DNA of 64,000 nt from Novosphingobium sp. FSW06-99 (lineage in GTDB: Bacteria > Pseudomonadota > Alphaproteobacteria > Sphingomonadales > Sphingomonadaceae): positions 137,432 to 201,431 of the forward strand of contig NZ_KQ954256.1 in the NCBI RefSeq assembly GCF_001519065.1, given 5' to 3'. The translations under genes and the position numbers were made by a program. Position 1 is the first letter of the stretch. Every line of letters starts with the position of its first letter. The notes under the pieces were generated by a model. The model was not told where the DNA came from, did not search any database, and saw only the letters and a program-made list of their open reading frames with translations. Of this stretch, positions 8,815 to 18,260 are shown in pieces.

Positions 8815-10209
8815 ATGGAACTGGTCAACGACATGCATGCCAACGTCGTCGCCCCGCGCCCGGCGAACTGGTTCGGGCATCCGCGCGGACTGTGGGTGTT
8901 GAGCGGCACCGAATTGTGGGACCGGATTTCGTGGCACGGCATGGTGTCGATGCTGGTGCTCTACATGACCGGCGACTTGCTGCATCCCGACCGCATCGCG
9001 CATGTCGCCGGGTGGCGCGCCTATCACGCCGGGCTGGCGGCGGTGTTCGGCACGATGTCCGACACCGCGATCGCGACGCAGACTTTTTCGCTGTATTTTG
9101 CAGGCATCACGTTTCTGCCGCTGATCGGTGGCTGGGTGGGTGATCGGGTGATCACGCGGCGCAGCGCGGTCACGCTCGGCGCGCTGGTGATGACGCTGGG
9201 ACATTTCCTGATGGCCTTCGATGCCACGTTTCTGGTCGCGCTGGTTGCGCTGATGATCGGCGCGGGGCTGGTGCGCGGCAATCTGGCGCCGCAGATCCGC
9301 GCGCTCTATGCCTCGGGCGACCGCCGTCTGGGCGAAGCGTTTCAGGTCTATTCGCTGGCGGTCTGCGTCGGCGCGTTCATCGCCCCGCTGGTATGCGGCA
9401 CGATCGCCAAATATTATGGCTGGCACGCGGGGTTTGGCGTGGCGGGGTTCGGCATGCTGGCCGGGCTGGTTTGGTATCTGGCGGGATCGCACGTGCTGCC
9501 GCCGCAACCGCCCCGTACGGCCAGGTCCATGCACGCGGCGTTGACCCCGCGCGAAGTGCGCAATCTGGCTGCGCTGGCGCTGATCTGGCCCTTTTCCGTC
9601 GCGTTCTGGACCAGCCAGGCGCAAGTGTGGAACGTGTACAACTTGTGGGTGCGCGACCACGTGGCGTTGACGGTGGACGGGTTTGTGGTGCCCGTTCCGT
9701 GGCTGCAATCGCTCGACGGACTGGCTCCGGCGGTGGCCATCCCGCTGACCATCGCGGTGTTTCGCGCGCTGGCGCGGTACGGTATCGAACCCGACAGTTT
9801 GCACAAACTGGCCATCGGCAGCCTGATCTTTGCCGGCGGCATGCTGCTGCTCGCGGCCGGGCCGCTGGTCGCCGGGCCCGACGGGCGCGCGCCGCTATGG
9901 CTGCCGATCGCGTTTCACGTGGTTTCGAATATCGGCGCAATGTGTTTCGTGCCGTTTGCCGGCGCGCTGTTCACCGGCCACGCACCCGAACGGCTGCGCG
10001 GCACGGTCTTTGGCATCTATTCGCTGTCGGTCTGCGTCGCCAGCCTGATCACCGGGCCGATGGGCGGGTGGTACGACCATGTCAGCCCGTCGCTGTACTG
10101 GGCGGTTGCGGCCGGATATGCCGGGGTCGGCGGGATCGTGCTGTTGCTGATCGCGACCCCGCTTGGCCGCTGGATGGGGCCGGACGAGGAGATCCGGTCC
10201 GGCCCTTGA
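8815..10209 (+). CDS. POT/PTR2-family proton-coupled peptide transporter
   Basis: A 464-residue membrane protein of the proton-dependent oligopeptide transporter group of the major facilitators. The N-terminus HPRGLWVLSGTELWDRISWHGM resembles the HPxGLxxLFxTExxERFSYYGM signature of the family, including the E of the proton-coupling ExxER-like motif, here ELWDR (E to D at the fourth position). ITFLPLIGGWVGDRVITRRS is the usual loop between helices 2 and 3. I choose ATG 8815 because the 70 codons upstream are arginine-rich and unlike the family. Ends 6 bp from the convergent hslU gene. The D in place of the second E of the motif is worth noting. Confidence 0.82.
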   Translation: MELVNDMHANVVAPRPANWFGHPRGLWVLSGTELWDRISWHGMVSMLVLYMTGDLLHPDRIAHVAGWRAYHAGLAAVFGTMSDTAIATQTFSLYFAGITFLPLIGGWVGDRVITRRSAVTLGALVMTLGHFLMAFDATFLVALVALMIGAGLVRGNLAPQIRALYASGDRRLGEAFQVYSLAVCVGAFIAPLVCGTIAKYYGWHAGFGVAGFGMLAGLVWYLAGSHVLPPQPPRTARSMHAALTPREVRNLAALALIWPFSVAFWTSQAQVWNVYNLWVRDHVALTVDGFVVPVPWLQSLDGLAPAVAIPLTIAVFRALARYGIEPDSLHKLAIGSLIFAGGMLLLAAGPLVAGPDGRAPLWLPIAFHVVSNIGAMCFVPFAGALFTGHAPERLRGTVFGIYSLSVCVASLITGPMGGWYDHVSPSLYWAVAAGYAGVGGIVLLLIATPLGRWMGPDEEIRSGP

Positions 10210-10215
10210 AGGATT

Positions 10216-11517
10216 TCAGAGGATATATTTCGACAAGTCGGTGTTGCTGGCGAGGGTGGCCAGCCGGTCGGCGACATAGGCCTCGTCGATCGTCACGGTC
10301 GAACCGGTGCGATCTTCGGCTTCGAAGCTGACGTCTTCAAGCAGCTTCTCCATCACCGTCTGCAACCGCCGCGCGCCGATGTTTTCGACGCTGTCGTTCA
10401 CTTGCGCGGCGGTGCGCGCAATCGCGCGGATCGCACCCGGGGTGAAATCGAGCGTGACCTGTTCGGTTTGCAGCAGGGCGCAGTACTGTTCCACCAGATT
10501 GGCGCGCGTTTCCGACAGGATGCGCACGAAATCATCCTCGGTCAGCGCCGACAGTTCGACGCGGATCGGCAAGCGGCCCTGCAATTCTGGCAACATGTCG
10601 CTCGGCTTGGCGATGTGGAACGCGCCAGAGGCGATGAACAACACGTGGTCGGTCTTCATCGGGCCATATTTGGTGGCAACGGTGGTCCCTTCGATCAGCG
10701 GCAGCAGATCGCGCTGCACGCCTTCGCGGCTGACCGAACCGCCACGCACATCGCTGACCGCGATCTTGTCGATTTCGTCGATGAACACGATGCCATTGGT
10801 TTCGGCATTGATCAGCGCGACGCGCGCGACATCGTCCTGATCCATGCGCTTTTCGGCTTCTTCATCGACCAGTTTTTCCCACGCATCGGGCACGCGCAGC
10901 TTGCGCCGCTTGGTCGGCTGGCGCCCCATCGCCTTGCCCATCATGTCCGACAGGTTGATCATGCCGATGCCGCCGCCCATGCCGGGGATCTCCATCGGCA
11001 TCGAGGGGCTGTCCTCGACTTCGATTTCCACTTCGACATCGGCCATCGCGCCTTCGACAATGCGCTGGCGAAAGCTTTCGCGGGTGGCCTCGCTCGCGCC
11101 GTCGCCGACCAGCGCCTTGAGCAGGCGGTCCATCGCCGCCTTGCTGGCCGCCTCGCGCACGGCTTCGCGGCGACGCGCCTTTTCCAGCCGGATCGCCTCT
11201 TCGAACAGATCGCGCGCGATCTGTTCGACATCGCGCCCGACATAGCCGACTTCGGTGAACTTGGTCGCCTCCACCTTGACGAACGGCGCATCGGCCAGCC
11301 GCGCCAGGCGCCGGCTGATCTCGGTCTTGCCGCAACCGGTGGGCCCGATCATCAGGATGTTCTTGGGGCTGACTTCATCGCGCAGCGCCGGGCTCAGCCG
11401 CTGGCGCCGCCAGCGGTTGCGCAAGGCGACGGCCACGGCGCGTTTGGCATCGTGCTGGCCGACAATATGTTCATCGAGCGCGCGGACGATCTGTTTGGGC
11501 GTAAGGGTGTCGTTCAT
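10216..11517 (-). CDS. hslU: ATP-dependent protease ATPase subunit HslU (ClpY)
   Basis: A 433-residue AAA+ unfoldase that feeds proteins into the HslV peptidase. Walker [10 protein letters not shown] at about residue 59, the pore loop GYVGRD at about 90, Walker [10 protein letters not shown] in the second half of the ATPase domain, the intermediate I domain between them, and the C-terminal tail DLSKYIL, which inserts into HslV pockets when ATP is bound. Length and motifs are standard. ATG overlaps the hslV stop by four bases (ATGA), so translation is coupled. The complex is cytoplasmic and part of heat-shock protein quality control. Confidence 0.97.
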   Translation of the reverse strand: MNDTLTPKQIVRALDEHIVGQHDAKRAVAVALRNRWRRQRLSPALRDEVSPKNILMIGPTGCGKTEISRRLARLADAPFVKVEATKFTEVGYVGRDVEQIARDLFEEAIRLEKARRREAVREAASKAAMDRLLKALVGDGASEATRESFRQRIVEGAMADVEVEIEVEDSPSMPMEIPGMGGGIGMINLSDMMGKAMGRQPTKRRKLRVPDAWEKLVDEEAEKRMDQDDVARVALINAETNGIVFIDEIDKIAVSDVRGGSVSREGVQRDLLPLIEGTTVATKYGPMKTDHVLFIASGAFHIAKPSDMLPELQGRLPIRVELSALTEDDFVRILSETRANLVEQYCALLQTEQVTLDFTPGAIRAIARTAAQVNDSVENIGARRLQTVMEKLLEDVSFEAEDRTGSTVTIDEAYVADRLATLASNTDLSKYIL

Positions 11518-12086
11518 ACTTGTTCCAGCGTCACGCGGTCGTTGGTGTAGACGCAGATGTCCGCCGCCACTTGCATGGCGCGGCGGGCGATCACTTCGGC
11601 ATCGGCTTCATAGCCGGCGATGGCGCGCGCGGCGGCCAGCGCATAGTTGCCGCCCGATCCGATCGCGGCGATCACCGTGTCGCCCAGCTCTTCGGGTTCG
11701 AGCACGTCGCCATTGCCGGTCAGCACCAGCAATGTCCCGGCGTCGGCGACGATCATCAGCGCTTCGAGATTGCGCAGATATTTGTCGGTGCGCCAGTCCT
11801 TGGCCAGCTCGACCGCGGCGCGCAGCAATTGCCCGCGATGCGCCTCAAGTTTGCGCTCCAGCCGTTCGAACAAGGTGAACGCATCGGCGGTTGCGCCGGC
11901 AAATCCGGCGATCACTTTGCCGCCCTCGCCCAGCCGCCGCACTTTGCGCGCGTTGGGCTTCATGACGGTGTTGCCCATCGACACCTGGCCATCGCCGGCG
12001 ATGACGGTGCGGCCATTCTTGCGCACACCGATGATGGTGGTTCCGTGCCACTGTATCAGGCCGTGGCTGGCCATCTGGTCATTCAT
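11514..12086 (-). CDS. hslV: ATP-dependent protease proteolytic subunit HslV (ClpQ)
   Basis: A 190-residue proteasome-type peptidase. The mature catalytic N-terminal threonine lies in HGTTIIGV (about residue 16), preceded by a short propeptide, and [13 protein letters not shown] follows, as in all HslV proteins. It forms the double hexameric core to which HslU docks. I start at ATG 12086 (MNDQMASHG); an upstream TTG frame and a downstream ATG at 12074 are alternatives, and no start has a clear Shine-Dalgarno. First gene of the hslVU pair; bamE lies upstream on the same strand after a 57-bp gap. Confidence 0.96.
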   Translation of the reverse strand: MNDQMASHGLIQWHGTTIIGVRKNGRTVIAGDGQVSMGNTVMKPNARKVRRLGEGGKVIAGFAGATADAFTLFERLERKLEAHRGQLLRAAVELAKDWRTDKYLRNLEALMIVADAGTLLVLTGNGDVLEPEELGDTVIAAIGSGGNYALAAARAIAGYEADAEVIARRAMQVAADICVYTNDRVTLEQV

Positions 12087-12143
12087 GCACGGGATATGGG
12101 TGGTGGACCCGGGCAATCAATAGCCAAAGTCCACCGCCCCGGA

Positions 12144-12725
12144 TCAGCTCCCGTTCGGGCCGGTGCCGCCGCCGCGACCACCACCGCCGCCGCCGCCCGC
12201 GCCGCCGCCCTGGCCCTGCGTGCCGCCGGGCAAGGCGCCGACCGTGCCGATATTGCCGAACAGGTCTTCAAAGAAGCTGCGCTCGCGGCCCAGCGTCGGG
12301 GTCTTGTGCTTGTCCGGCTCAAGCCGCACGGCATGTTCGACACCGTCGCGCGTGACGTCCTGCACATTGCCCGCGCTGTCGAAACCGACCCGCATGATCG
12401 ACCCGCCCTTGATGCGCGGCCGGGTAAACGGCTTTTGCACGGTGTCGAGCGAGATGTAATAATAGGCCTGCTGACCGAACTGGCTCTTGATCGTGGGCTG
12501 GCCGAGCGACTTTTCCACCGACAGACGGTTGTCAACGCCGGGCAGCACCGACTGGGTCAGCGCAGGGTCGACCAGATAGCCGCGGTGATCGTGGATATTG
12601 CTGCATCCGCCGATACCCGCCACCAGCACGCAAGCCAGACCCGCCCGCACAGCTCCGGCGCCCACGACTCCGGCCCTGGCCTCCACTTTCCGCTCGCTAC
12701 GCCGCGTTGCCACCTTAAAAGCCAC
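12144..12725 (-). CDS. bamE: Outer membrane assembly lipoprotein BamE (SmpA/OmlA)
   Basis: A 193-residue lipoprotein of the BAM complex that inserts beta-barrel proteins in the outer membrane. An N-terminal basic and hydrophobic signal ends in the lipobox GIGGC with Cys41, followed by HDHRGYLVDPAL, LSVEKSLGQPT and YYYISLDTVQKP, which are typical of the SmpA/OmlA fold. It is longer than usual because of a C-terminal tail of about 30 residues composed almost only of glycine with a few Q, T and R. The start is GTG 12725 preceded by GAAAG. Divergent from the UQCC gene at 12894. Confidence 0.88.
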   Translation of the reverse strand: MAFKVATRRSERKVEARAGVVGAGAVRAGLACVLVAGIGGCSNIHDHRGYLVDPALTQSVLPGVDNRLSVEKSLGQPTIKSQFGQQAYYYISLDTVQKPFTRPRIKGGSIMRVGFDSAGNVQDVTRDGVEHAVRLEPDKHKTPTLGRERSFFEDLFGNIGTVGALPGGTQGQGGGAGGGGGGGRGGGTGPNGS

Positions 12726-12893
12726 CTTTCAAACCTGCCTGAACAGATAACTGCACCGAGGGTCGTTTGCCTTCGCGCCCGCGCTGCCTATATCACCTGC
12801 CTTAGGCATCAAAGCGCATTCCCGCAATGGCGGGGTGCGCTTTGATCCGTGGCGGGCCCCCGATCAGGCCCAACCAGGACAGAAAGAGACGTG

Positions 12894-13409
12894 ATGTCGC
12901 GATTTGCGAATTGGCTGCGACCCCGCCCGGACCCCCGCGCGGCCATGCGCCCGCTGTGGCACAAAGTGGTGGAAATCGCCCGTGAAAAGGAATGGTATCG
13001 CGACTGCGGCATTGCCGACACGATCCCCGGCCGGTTCGATGCGATCACGCTGATCTTGGCGCTGGTGCTGATCCGCATGGAACAGGACACGATGCTGATC
13101 GAGCCTTCGGTGCGGCTGACCGAACTGTTTGTCGAGGATATGGACGGGCAACTGCGCCAGGGCGGCGTGGGCGATCTGGTGGTGGGCAAGCATATCGGCA
13201 CACTGATGAGCACGCTGGGCGGCCGGCTGGGCGCCTATCGCAGCGCGCTTGACGAAGGCGAAGCGGCGACCACCGCGGCGGTGGCGCGCAATGTCACCTT
13301 GCGCGAAGGGGTCGATCCCGTGCTGGTGGCGCGGCGCGCGCGGGCCTTTGCCGCCGGGCTGGCGCTGGTGCCCGCGCTGCGCGTGCTCGATGGAGACATC
13401 GGCAAATGA
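12894..13409 (+). CDS. Ubiquinol-cytochrome c chaperone (UQCC1/CBP3-like)
   Basis: A 171-residue protein of the CBP3/UQCC1 family, which in mitochondria assists cytochrome b and bc1 complex assembly; alphaproteobacteria have related genes. Characteristic stretches are VVEIAREKEWYRDCGIADTI, GRFDAITLILALVLIRME and LTELFVEDMDGQLRQGGVGD, which continues as LVVGKHIGTLMSTLGGRLGA. The ATG at 12894 follows AGAAAGAGACGTG. It overlaps the DUF177 gene by four bases (ATGA), so both are translationally coupled. Confidence 0.85.
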   Translation: MSRFANWLRPRPDPRAAMRPLWHKVVEIAREKEWYRDCGIADTIPGRFDAITLILALVLIRMEQDTMLIEPSVRLTELFVEDMDGQLRQGGVGDLVVGKHIGTLMSTLGGRLGAYRSALDEGEAATTAAVARNVTLREGVDPVLVARRARAFAAGLALVPALRVLDGDIGK

Positions 13410-13930
13410 GCGCGCCTGCCACCCCCGAATGGACGCGCCTGTTCGATATCCGGCAATTGCCCGCGACCGCGATCGATATCGAGGCCGACGCCGACGAACG
13501 GCGCAGGCTGGCGGCGCGATTCGGCCTGACCGCGATCGAGCGTCTGGTTGCGACCGTGCAGTTCGAGGACGACAAGGACAAGATCACCGTGACCGGCCGG
13601 ATTCGCGCCGCGATCATCCAGGCCTGCGCCATTTCGGGCGAGGATTTTCCGGTGGCGATCGATGAACCGGTCGATCTGCGGTTTGTTCCGCTGCAAGGCA
13701 CGATGGTGCCCGACGAGGAAATCGAACTGAGCGCCGAGGCCTGCGACGAAATCGAATATGCCGGAACCGCGTTCGATCTGGGCGAGGCGCTGGCGCAGAC
13801 GCTGGCGCTGTCGATCGACCCGTTTGCGCAAGGCCCCGATGCCGACCGCGCGCGCGCCGAACACGGGCTGGCGGGCGAAACCGGCGGCGGGGCGTTTGCC
13901 GCGCTATCCGCGCTCAAGCCAAAGGAATAG
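13406..13930 (+). CDS. DUF177/YceD family protein
   Basis: A 174-residue acidic protein of the YceD/DUF177 family, a plant and bacterial group linked to 23S rRNA accumulation. The conserved centre has the pattern VTGRIRAAIIQACAISGEDF ending in VDLRFVP; in other members the equivalent cysteines are C-x-R-C-L-x; here only one cysteine (ACAISGE) is present. Usually rpmF follows this gene, but here a MATE transporter starts 8 bp after its stop, so the gene order differs from that of many bacteria. Coupled upstream to the UQCC chaperone. Confidence 0.8.
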   Translation: MSAPATPEWTRLFDIRQLPATAIDIEADADERRRLAARFGLTAIERLVATVQFEDDKDKITVTGRIRAAIIQACAISGEDFPVAIDEPVDLRFVPLQGTMVPDEEIELSAEACDEIEYAGTAFDLGEALAQTLALSIDPFAQGPDADRARAEHGLAGETGGGAFAALSALKPKE

Positions 13931-13938
13931 GCGCCCGC

Positions 13939-15372
13939 ATGGCCAATCCCGAACCGCACCAGCACGGCCCCGGCGGGGCGCGGCGTGGCGATCTGACGCG
14001 CGGGCCGATCATGGGCACACTGCTGCGCTTTTCCGCGCCGACGCTGCTGGCCAACGTGCTGCAATCGCTCAACGGTACGGTCAACGCGGTCTGGGTCGGG
14101 CGCATGCTGGGCGGCAGCGCGCTGGCCGCCACCGCCAATGCCAATGTGGTGATGTTTCTGGTGTTCGCCGCCACGTTCGGGTTCGGCATGGCCGCCACGG
14201 TCAAGATCGGGCAGGCGTTCGGCGCGGGCAATGTCGATGCCGCGCGGCGCACGTTCGGCACGGCGATGGGGTTTTGCGTCGGCCTTTCGCTGCTGGTGGC
14301 GGTGATCGGCTGGATCGGCGCGCCCGCACTGTTGCGCACGATGTCGACCCCGCCTGTGGTCTATACCTTTGCGCTGGCCTATTTGCGGGTGATCTTCATC
14401 GCCATGCCCGCACAGATGGTCAGCGTCATTCTGGCGATGTCGATGCGCGGCGCGGGCGATTCGGCGACGCCGCTGCGCATGATGATGATTTCGGTGGTGC
14501 TCGATGTGGCGCTCAATCCGCTGCTGATCGCCGGGTTCGGGCCGATCCCCGCGTTCGGCATCGCCGGATCGGCGATTGCGACGACGATCGCCTCGACCGT
14601 GGCGATGCTGGCCTTTGTGGTTGTGCTCTATGCGCGCGACCTGCCGGTGCGGCTGTTGCGCCACGAACTGCGCTATCTGATCCCGCACCCCGCCGAGCTG
14701 CGCTTTATCGTCACCAAGGGCCTGCCGATGGGTGCGCAGATGCTGCTGGTATCGATGGCCGGGATTGTCATGGTCGGGCTGGTCAACCGCGAAGGCGCCA
14801 CCGCCAGCGCCGCCTATGGGGCGTCGCTGCAAGTGTGGACCTATCTGCAGATGCCCGCGCTGGCGATTTCGGCGGCAGTCAGCGCGATGGCCGCGCAGAC
14901 CATCGGCGCGCGGCTGTTCGACCGGCTGGATGCGATCACTCGCGCGGGTGTCGTTCTGAATGTGATCATGACCGGGGTGATGACCGCGCTGCTGCTGCTG
15001 TTCGACCGGCCAGTGCTGGCGCTGTTCCTGGGCGCGCACAGCCCGGCGGTCGATCTGGCGCGGCATATCCAGTTTCTTGCAAGCTGGACCTATATCCTGT
15101 TCGGGATCACCATCGTGCTGTTCGGCACGATGCGCGCGGCGGGCACCGTACTGCCGCCGCTGATCGTGCTGGGCATCGCGATGTACCCCGGTCGGCTGGG
15201 GTTCTATGACCTGATGCACGCCAGGCTGGGCATGGACGCGATCTGGCTGAGCTTTCCGGTCGGATCGGGCATCGCGGTCGTGCTGGCCTATGGCGCCTAT
15301 CGCCTGATCCCCTGGCGCCGGAATGCCGAACAGGCGCGTGTCACGCCCGCGCGCGCGTCCGCCCCCGCCTAG
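13939..15372 (+). CDS. MATE family efflux transporter
   Basis: A 477-residue membrane protein with 12 hydrophobic segments in two similar halves. Typical elements are GPIMGTLLRFSAPTLLANVL at the first helix, GFGMAATVKIGQAFGAGNVD after the second or third, and in the second half MAGIVMVGLVNREGATASAA and SAVSAMAAQTIGARLFDRLD. MATE proteins export cationic drugs or metabolites using a proton or sodium gradient; the substrate is unknown. Third gene of the UQCC-DUF177-MATE run, 8-bp spacer. Bases 15373-15605 after it are AT-richer and contain no gene I can support. Confidence 0.88.
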   Translation: MANPEPHQHGPGGARRGDLTRGPIMGTLLRFSAPTLLANVLQSLNGTVNAVWVGRMLGGSALAATANANVVMFLVFAATFGFGMAATVKIGQAFGAGNVDAARRTFGTAMGFCVGLSLLVAVIGWIGAPALLRTMSTPPVVYTFALAYLRVIFIAMPAQMVSVILAMSMRGAGDSATPLRMMMISVVLDVALNPLLIAGFGPIPAFGIAGSAIATTIASTVAMLAFVVVLYARDLPVRLLRHELRYLIPHPAELRFIVTKGLPMGAQMLLVSMAGIVMVGLVNREGATASAAYGASLQVWTYLQMPALAISAAVSAMAAQTIGARLFDRLDAITRAGVVLNVIMTGVMTALLLLFDRPVLALFLGAHSPAVDLARHIQFLASWTYILFGITIVLFGTMRAAGTVLPPLIVLGIAMYPGRLGFYDLMHARLGMDAIWLSFPVGSGIAVVLAYGAYRLIPWRRNAEQARVTPARASAPA

Positions 15373-15605
15373 GCAGCAGGGTCAAAGTCCACCGCTTGCA
15401 GAGCCAAGATTGAGTGGCCGGAAGCACCCTACAAGTTGCCGATCCATGTGTCCGATGCGGACATTGCATTTTGCCTTTGGTAGGCTAAGCTGCGGTAAAA
15501 TCCACATAGTGATTGAGGACATGGAGCAGAGTGCGTGCCGAAACAACTAGCGCATACTGTGTCGCAGGCTTGTTATGGCATAAGGAATTTTTGGAGCACT
15601 CTTAA

Positions 15606-15812
15606 ATGAAGTTGCCATGCGATCAAAAAGGAATGCTGCGACTTATTCTTGCAGTTTTCTGGCTTATTCCTGCATGGCTTAGTTTTTCAATTCGCAATGA
15701 TGCCCACCATCACGCGGGAATACGTCACTACGCATGGGTCGCGTTTCTTATTTCATCATTATTTGGAATATACTCGGCTTGTAGTGAAAGCGAAACTAAG
15801 CCACGCGCCTGA
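15606..15812 (+). CDS. Small membrane protein, unknown
   Basis: A 68-residue predicted protein with two hydrophobic segments: GMLRLILAVFWLIPAWLSF near the N-terminus and HYAWVAFLISSLFGIYSA near the C-terminus, separated by a histidine-rich loop (NDAHHHAGIRHY). I recognise no family. The start is supported by GGAG at 15593-15596, about nine bases before the ATG. Base composition is clearly lower in GC than neighbouring genes, pointing to recent acquisition or weak selection. It lies alone in a low-GC pocket together with the gene at 15886. Whether it is expressed cannot be judged. Confidence 0.45.
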   Translation: MKLPCDQKGMLRLILAVFWLIPAWLSFSIRNDAHHHAGIRHYAWVAFLISSLFGIYSACSESETKPRA

Positions 15813-15885
15813 CTTTTAGTAAAGATCGGTCCGCTCCCCTCCATTTTCCGCCGTTGCTGTGGGTAGCGGTCATGCCGCGAACGCT

Positions 15886-16389
15886 ATGGTGGGAATCGCT
15901 CCACTTGCGGACATTGACGTGCTGGGTGATTATCCGCTTATGGAATACATCAGCAATAAAACGACCGCGGATCGCCTCTATTTGAAGGGGCTGACAGTCC
16001 GCTATGAGCAAGGTATCGGCAAGTGGATGCCCATCATGTGGCACTTGGCGCTTCGCGGTCATACCGGAGCGATGATTGAACTGGCTGACTGGTTCTCCGA
16101 TGACGACAGCGCGGTATCGTTTGGCAAACCGGCCGATGCATTTAGCCCGGCAGGCCTTTACTATCGCGCTTGGCGGAAAGGCGATGCTCGCGCGGCTGGT
16201 AATGCAGCGATGAGCTGCTTCAATCGCAATGACATGATCGGGTATCGCCGTTGGCTAAGATGCGCTGCAAAAGCCGGTGACGCGGACGCGGCAAGGTCAT
16301 TGCAGTTCTTTGAAACTCGGCTGTGGCATGCCGCTGCGAGGAAAGTTGGTCGGTTACGCCCTCGGCAAAAGCGGGACGGGTTCGCTTAG
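15886..16389 (+). CDS. Orphan protein with Sel1-like helical C-terminus
   Basis: Unrecognised 167-residue protein. Helices such as AGLYYRAWRKGDARAAGNAA and WLRCAAKAGDADAARSL have the alanine/glycine spacing of Sel1-like repeats, which usually form protein-binding solenoids, so an adaptor role is possible but not shown. There is no signal peptide. The start is uncertain: ATG 15886 (MVGIAPLAD) and GTG 15859 are both possible and neither has a clear ribosome site. Codon use is less GC-rich than neighbours. It ends 64 bp from the convergent HerA-like gene. Together with the small gene at 15606 it forms a possible acquired pocket. Confidence 0.5.
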   Translation: MVGIAPLADIDVLGDYPLMEYISNKTTADRLYLKGLTVRYEQGIGKWMPIMWHLALRGHTGAMIELADWFSDDDSAVSFGKPADAFSPAGLYYRAWRKGDARAAGNAAMSCFNRNDMIGYRRWLRCAAKAGDADAARSLQFFETRLWHAAARKVGRLRPRQKRDGFA

Positions 16390-16453
16390 TTTAAACGACA
16401 GTTAGCCTCCAAAATCCGCCGTCGAATCAAGCGGAAAGCCTGCCCGCCCCCAC

Positions 16454-18190
16454 CTAGCGGCTCTGCGCGCGCCAGCGTTGCAGGGTGCGTTCGATCATGG
16501 CGTCTTCGCCGCCCGATTTGCTCCATTGCGCGGCGAACGACGGGTCGTCGGAGGCCGGGCGCAGCGCGGCGTCGAGATCGTCGAACGACACCCGCATGGG
16601 GATCGATACGCCTTCGCCGCAGACCACGCATTCGCGATTGCGCAAGGCCGGGATCGCATCCATGAACCCGCGCGCGCCTTCGGGCATTGCCGCGCGCACA
16701 TGCGCCTGGTCGCGTTCGTTGTTCAGCCGCATGGCGATGATCGTGCCGCATTGCGACAGCACCCCTTCGGCAAGGTCGGATGGCCGCTGCGTGATCAGGC
16801 CCAGGCTGACGCCGTATTTGCGGCCTTCCTTGGCGATGCGCGACAGCACGCGGCCCACTGACGAGCCATCGGCATTGCGTTCGTTTGGCACATAGCGGTG
16901 CGCCTCTTCACACACCAGCAGGATCGGACGGGTTTCCTCGTCACGCGCCCAGACCGCGAAATCGAACACCAGCCGCGACAGCACCGCCACCACGGTCGAG
17001 GTGATTTCCGAAGGCACGCCCGACACATCGATGATCGAGATCGGCTTGCCATTGGCGGGCAGGCGAAACACCTGGGCCAGGAAATCGGTCATGCAATCGG
17101 CCACCAGCATGCCCGAAAACATGAATTGATAGCGCGGATCGCCCCGGATTTCCTCGATCTTGGTCTTGATCCGCTGATAGGGGATCGATCCGGTGCCCTT
17201 GTCGAGCTTGCCCATCTCGTTTTGCAGGATGTTGACCAGGTCGGACAGCAGATAGGGAATCGGCGAATCGACGGTGATCTTGCCGATCGCCGCCGCCAGC
17301 CGGTTCTTGGCGCGCGATTGTTGCAGGCACCGCGCCAGAATGTCGGCATCGACCACCCGGTCCGACCCGCTCGACGTCAGGAACACCTCGCAATGTTCCT
17401 CGAAATTCATCAGCCAGTACGGCATCTGCAGGTTCGACACGTCGAGCAGATTGCCGCGATCGCGGAACGCCGAGATATATTCGCCGTGCGGGTCGATCAT
17501 CACGATATGGCCCTGCGGCGCCAGTTCGCAAATGCGGTGCAGGATCAGCGAGGCCGAGGTCGATTTGCCCGTGCCGGTCGACCCCAGCAGCGCAAAATGC
17601 TTGCCCAGAAAACTGTCGATATAGATCCCCGCGCGGATGTCCTTGGTCGGGTGCACGGTGCCGATGCTGATATTGGGGCGGCCGTCGCTGGCATAGATCT
17701 GCGCCAGATCGGCCCGCGTGGCGACATGCGCCAGCGCGCCGGGCATGGGATAGCGGGTGACCCCCCGGCGAAAGCCATAGATATTGCCGGTCAGGCGTTC
17801 GGTATCGCCTTCGCCCATGAAATCGACTTCGGCGACCACGCCGCCATGCTCTTCGGCGGTTGTGGCCTGGCGCAAGGTGCGCACCACGCCCAGCAACCAA
17901 GTGTTGCCGACGCGGATCTTGATCTGGCTGCTGACCTGGCCCGACATGGCGATCGCCGGATCGGCATCGCTCAGGCATTCGTGCAGGCGCTCGGGATCGA
18001 ACACCACGATGGTGGTGCCGCCCGCTACGTCGCGCACCACACCGATCGGCCGGCGCGCGTTGTCGAGGCTGACCGGATTGCCCGTCGGATCGCAGTTTGC
18101 CTGCCGGTCGTCACGCGAAGACTGGCCCGGCCCGGTGACCGCCTCGCTGCGTGCAGGATCGAACGCGGCATGCCTGCTCATTTCCGACAT
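16454..18190 (-). CDS. HerA-like ATPase (FtsK/HerA superfamily, DUF87)
   Basis: A 578-residue P-loop ATPase. An N-terminal beta-barrel HAS-type region (IGVVRDVAGGTTIVVF and following strands) is followed by Walker A GSTGTGKSTS (about 203-212), DPHGEYISAF, Walker B ILLVCEEAHRYVP and the LITQRPSDLAEGVLSQC sensor segment that typifies HerA proteins. HerA hexamers translocate DNA, usually with a nuclease such as NurA; no nuclease is visible nearby. I start at ATG 18190 (MSEMSRHAAF), which follows GGGGGAAAGGTCTCG; an ATG at 18214 is an alternative. The orphan gene at 18261-18731 lies 70 bp upstream on the same strand and is probably co-transcribed. Confidence 0.85.
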   Translation of the reverse strand: MSEMSRHAAFDPARSEAVTGPGQSSRDDRQANCDPTGNPVSLDNARRPIGVVRDVAGGTTIVVFDPERLHECLSDADPAIAMSGQVSSQIKIRVGNTWLLGVVRTLRQATTAEEHGGVVAEVDFMGEGDTERLTGNIYGFRRGVTRYPMPGALAHVATRADLAQIYASDGRPNISIGTVHPTKDIRAGIYIDSFLGKHFALLGSTGTGKSTSASLILHRICELAPQGHIVMIDPHGEYISAFRDRGNLLDVSNLQMPYWLMNFEEHCEVFLTSSGSDRVVDADILARCLQQSRAKNRLAAAIGKITVDSPIPYLLSDLVNILQNEMGKLDKGTGSIPYQRIKTKIEEIRGDPRYQFMFSGMLVADCMTDFLAQVFRLPANGKPISIIDVSGVPSEITSTVVAVLSRLVFDFAVWARDEETRPILLVCEEAHRYVPNERNADGSSVGRVLSRIAKEGRKYGVSLGLITQRPSDLAEGVLSQCGTIIAMRLNNERDQAHVRAAMPEGARGFMDAIPALRNRECVVCGEGVSIPMRVSFDDLDAALRPASDDPSFAAQWSKSGGEDAMIERTLQRWRAQSR

Positions 18191-18260
18191 CGAGACCTTT
18201 CCCCCGTCGGCCATTGTGCACCGACCTGACGTTGGTTAGCCGTTACTGGTTAATTCGGCG

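Noticed and set aside
13294..15219. 641-codon minus-strand frame across UQCC, DUF177 and MATE genes
   Set aside because: Crosses several real genes and is composed mainly of R, H and Q.
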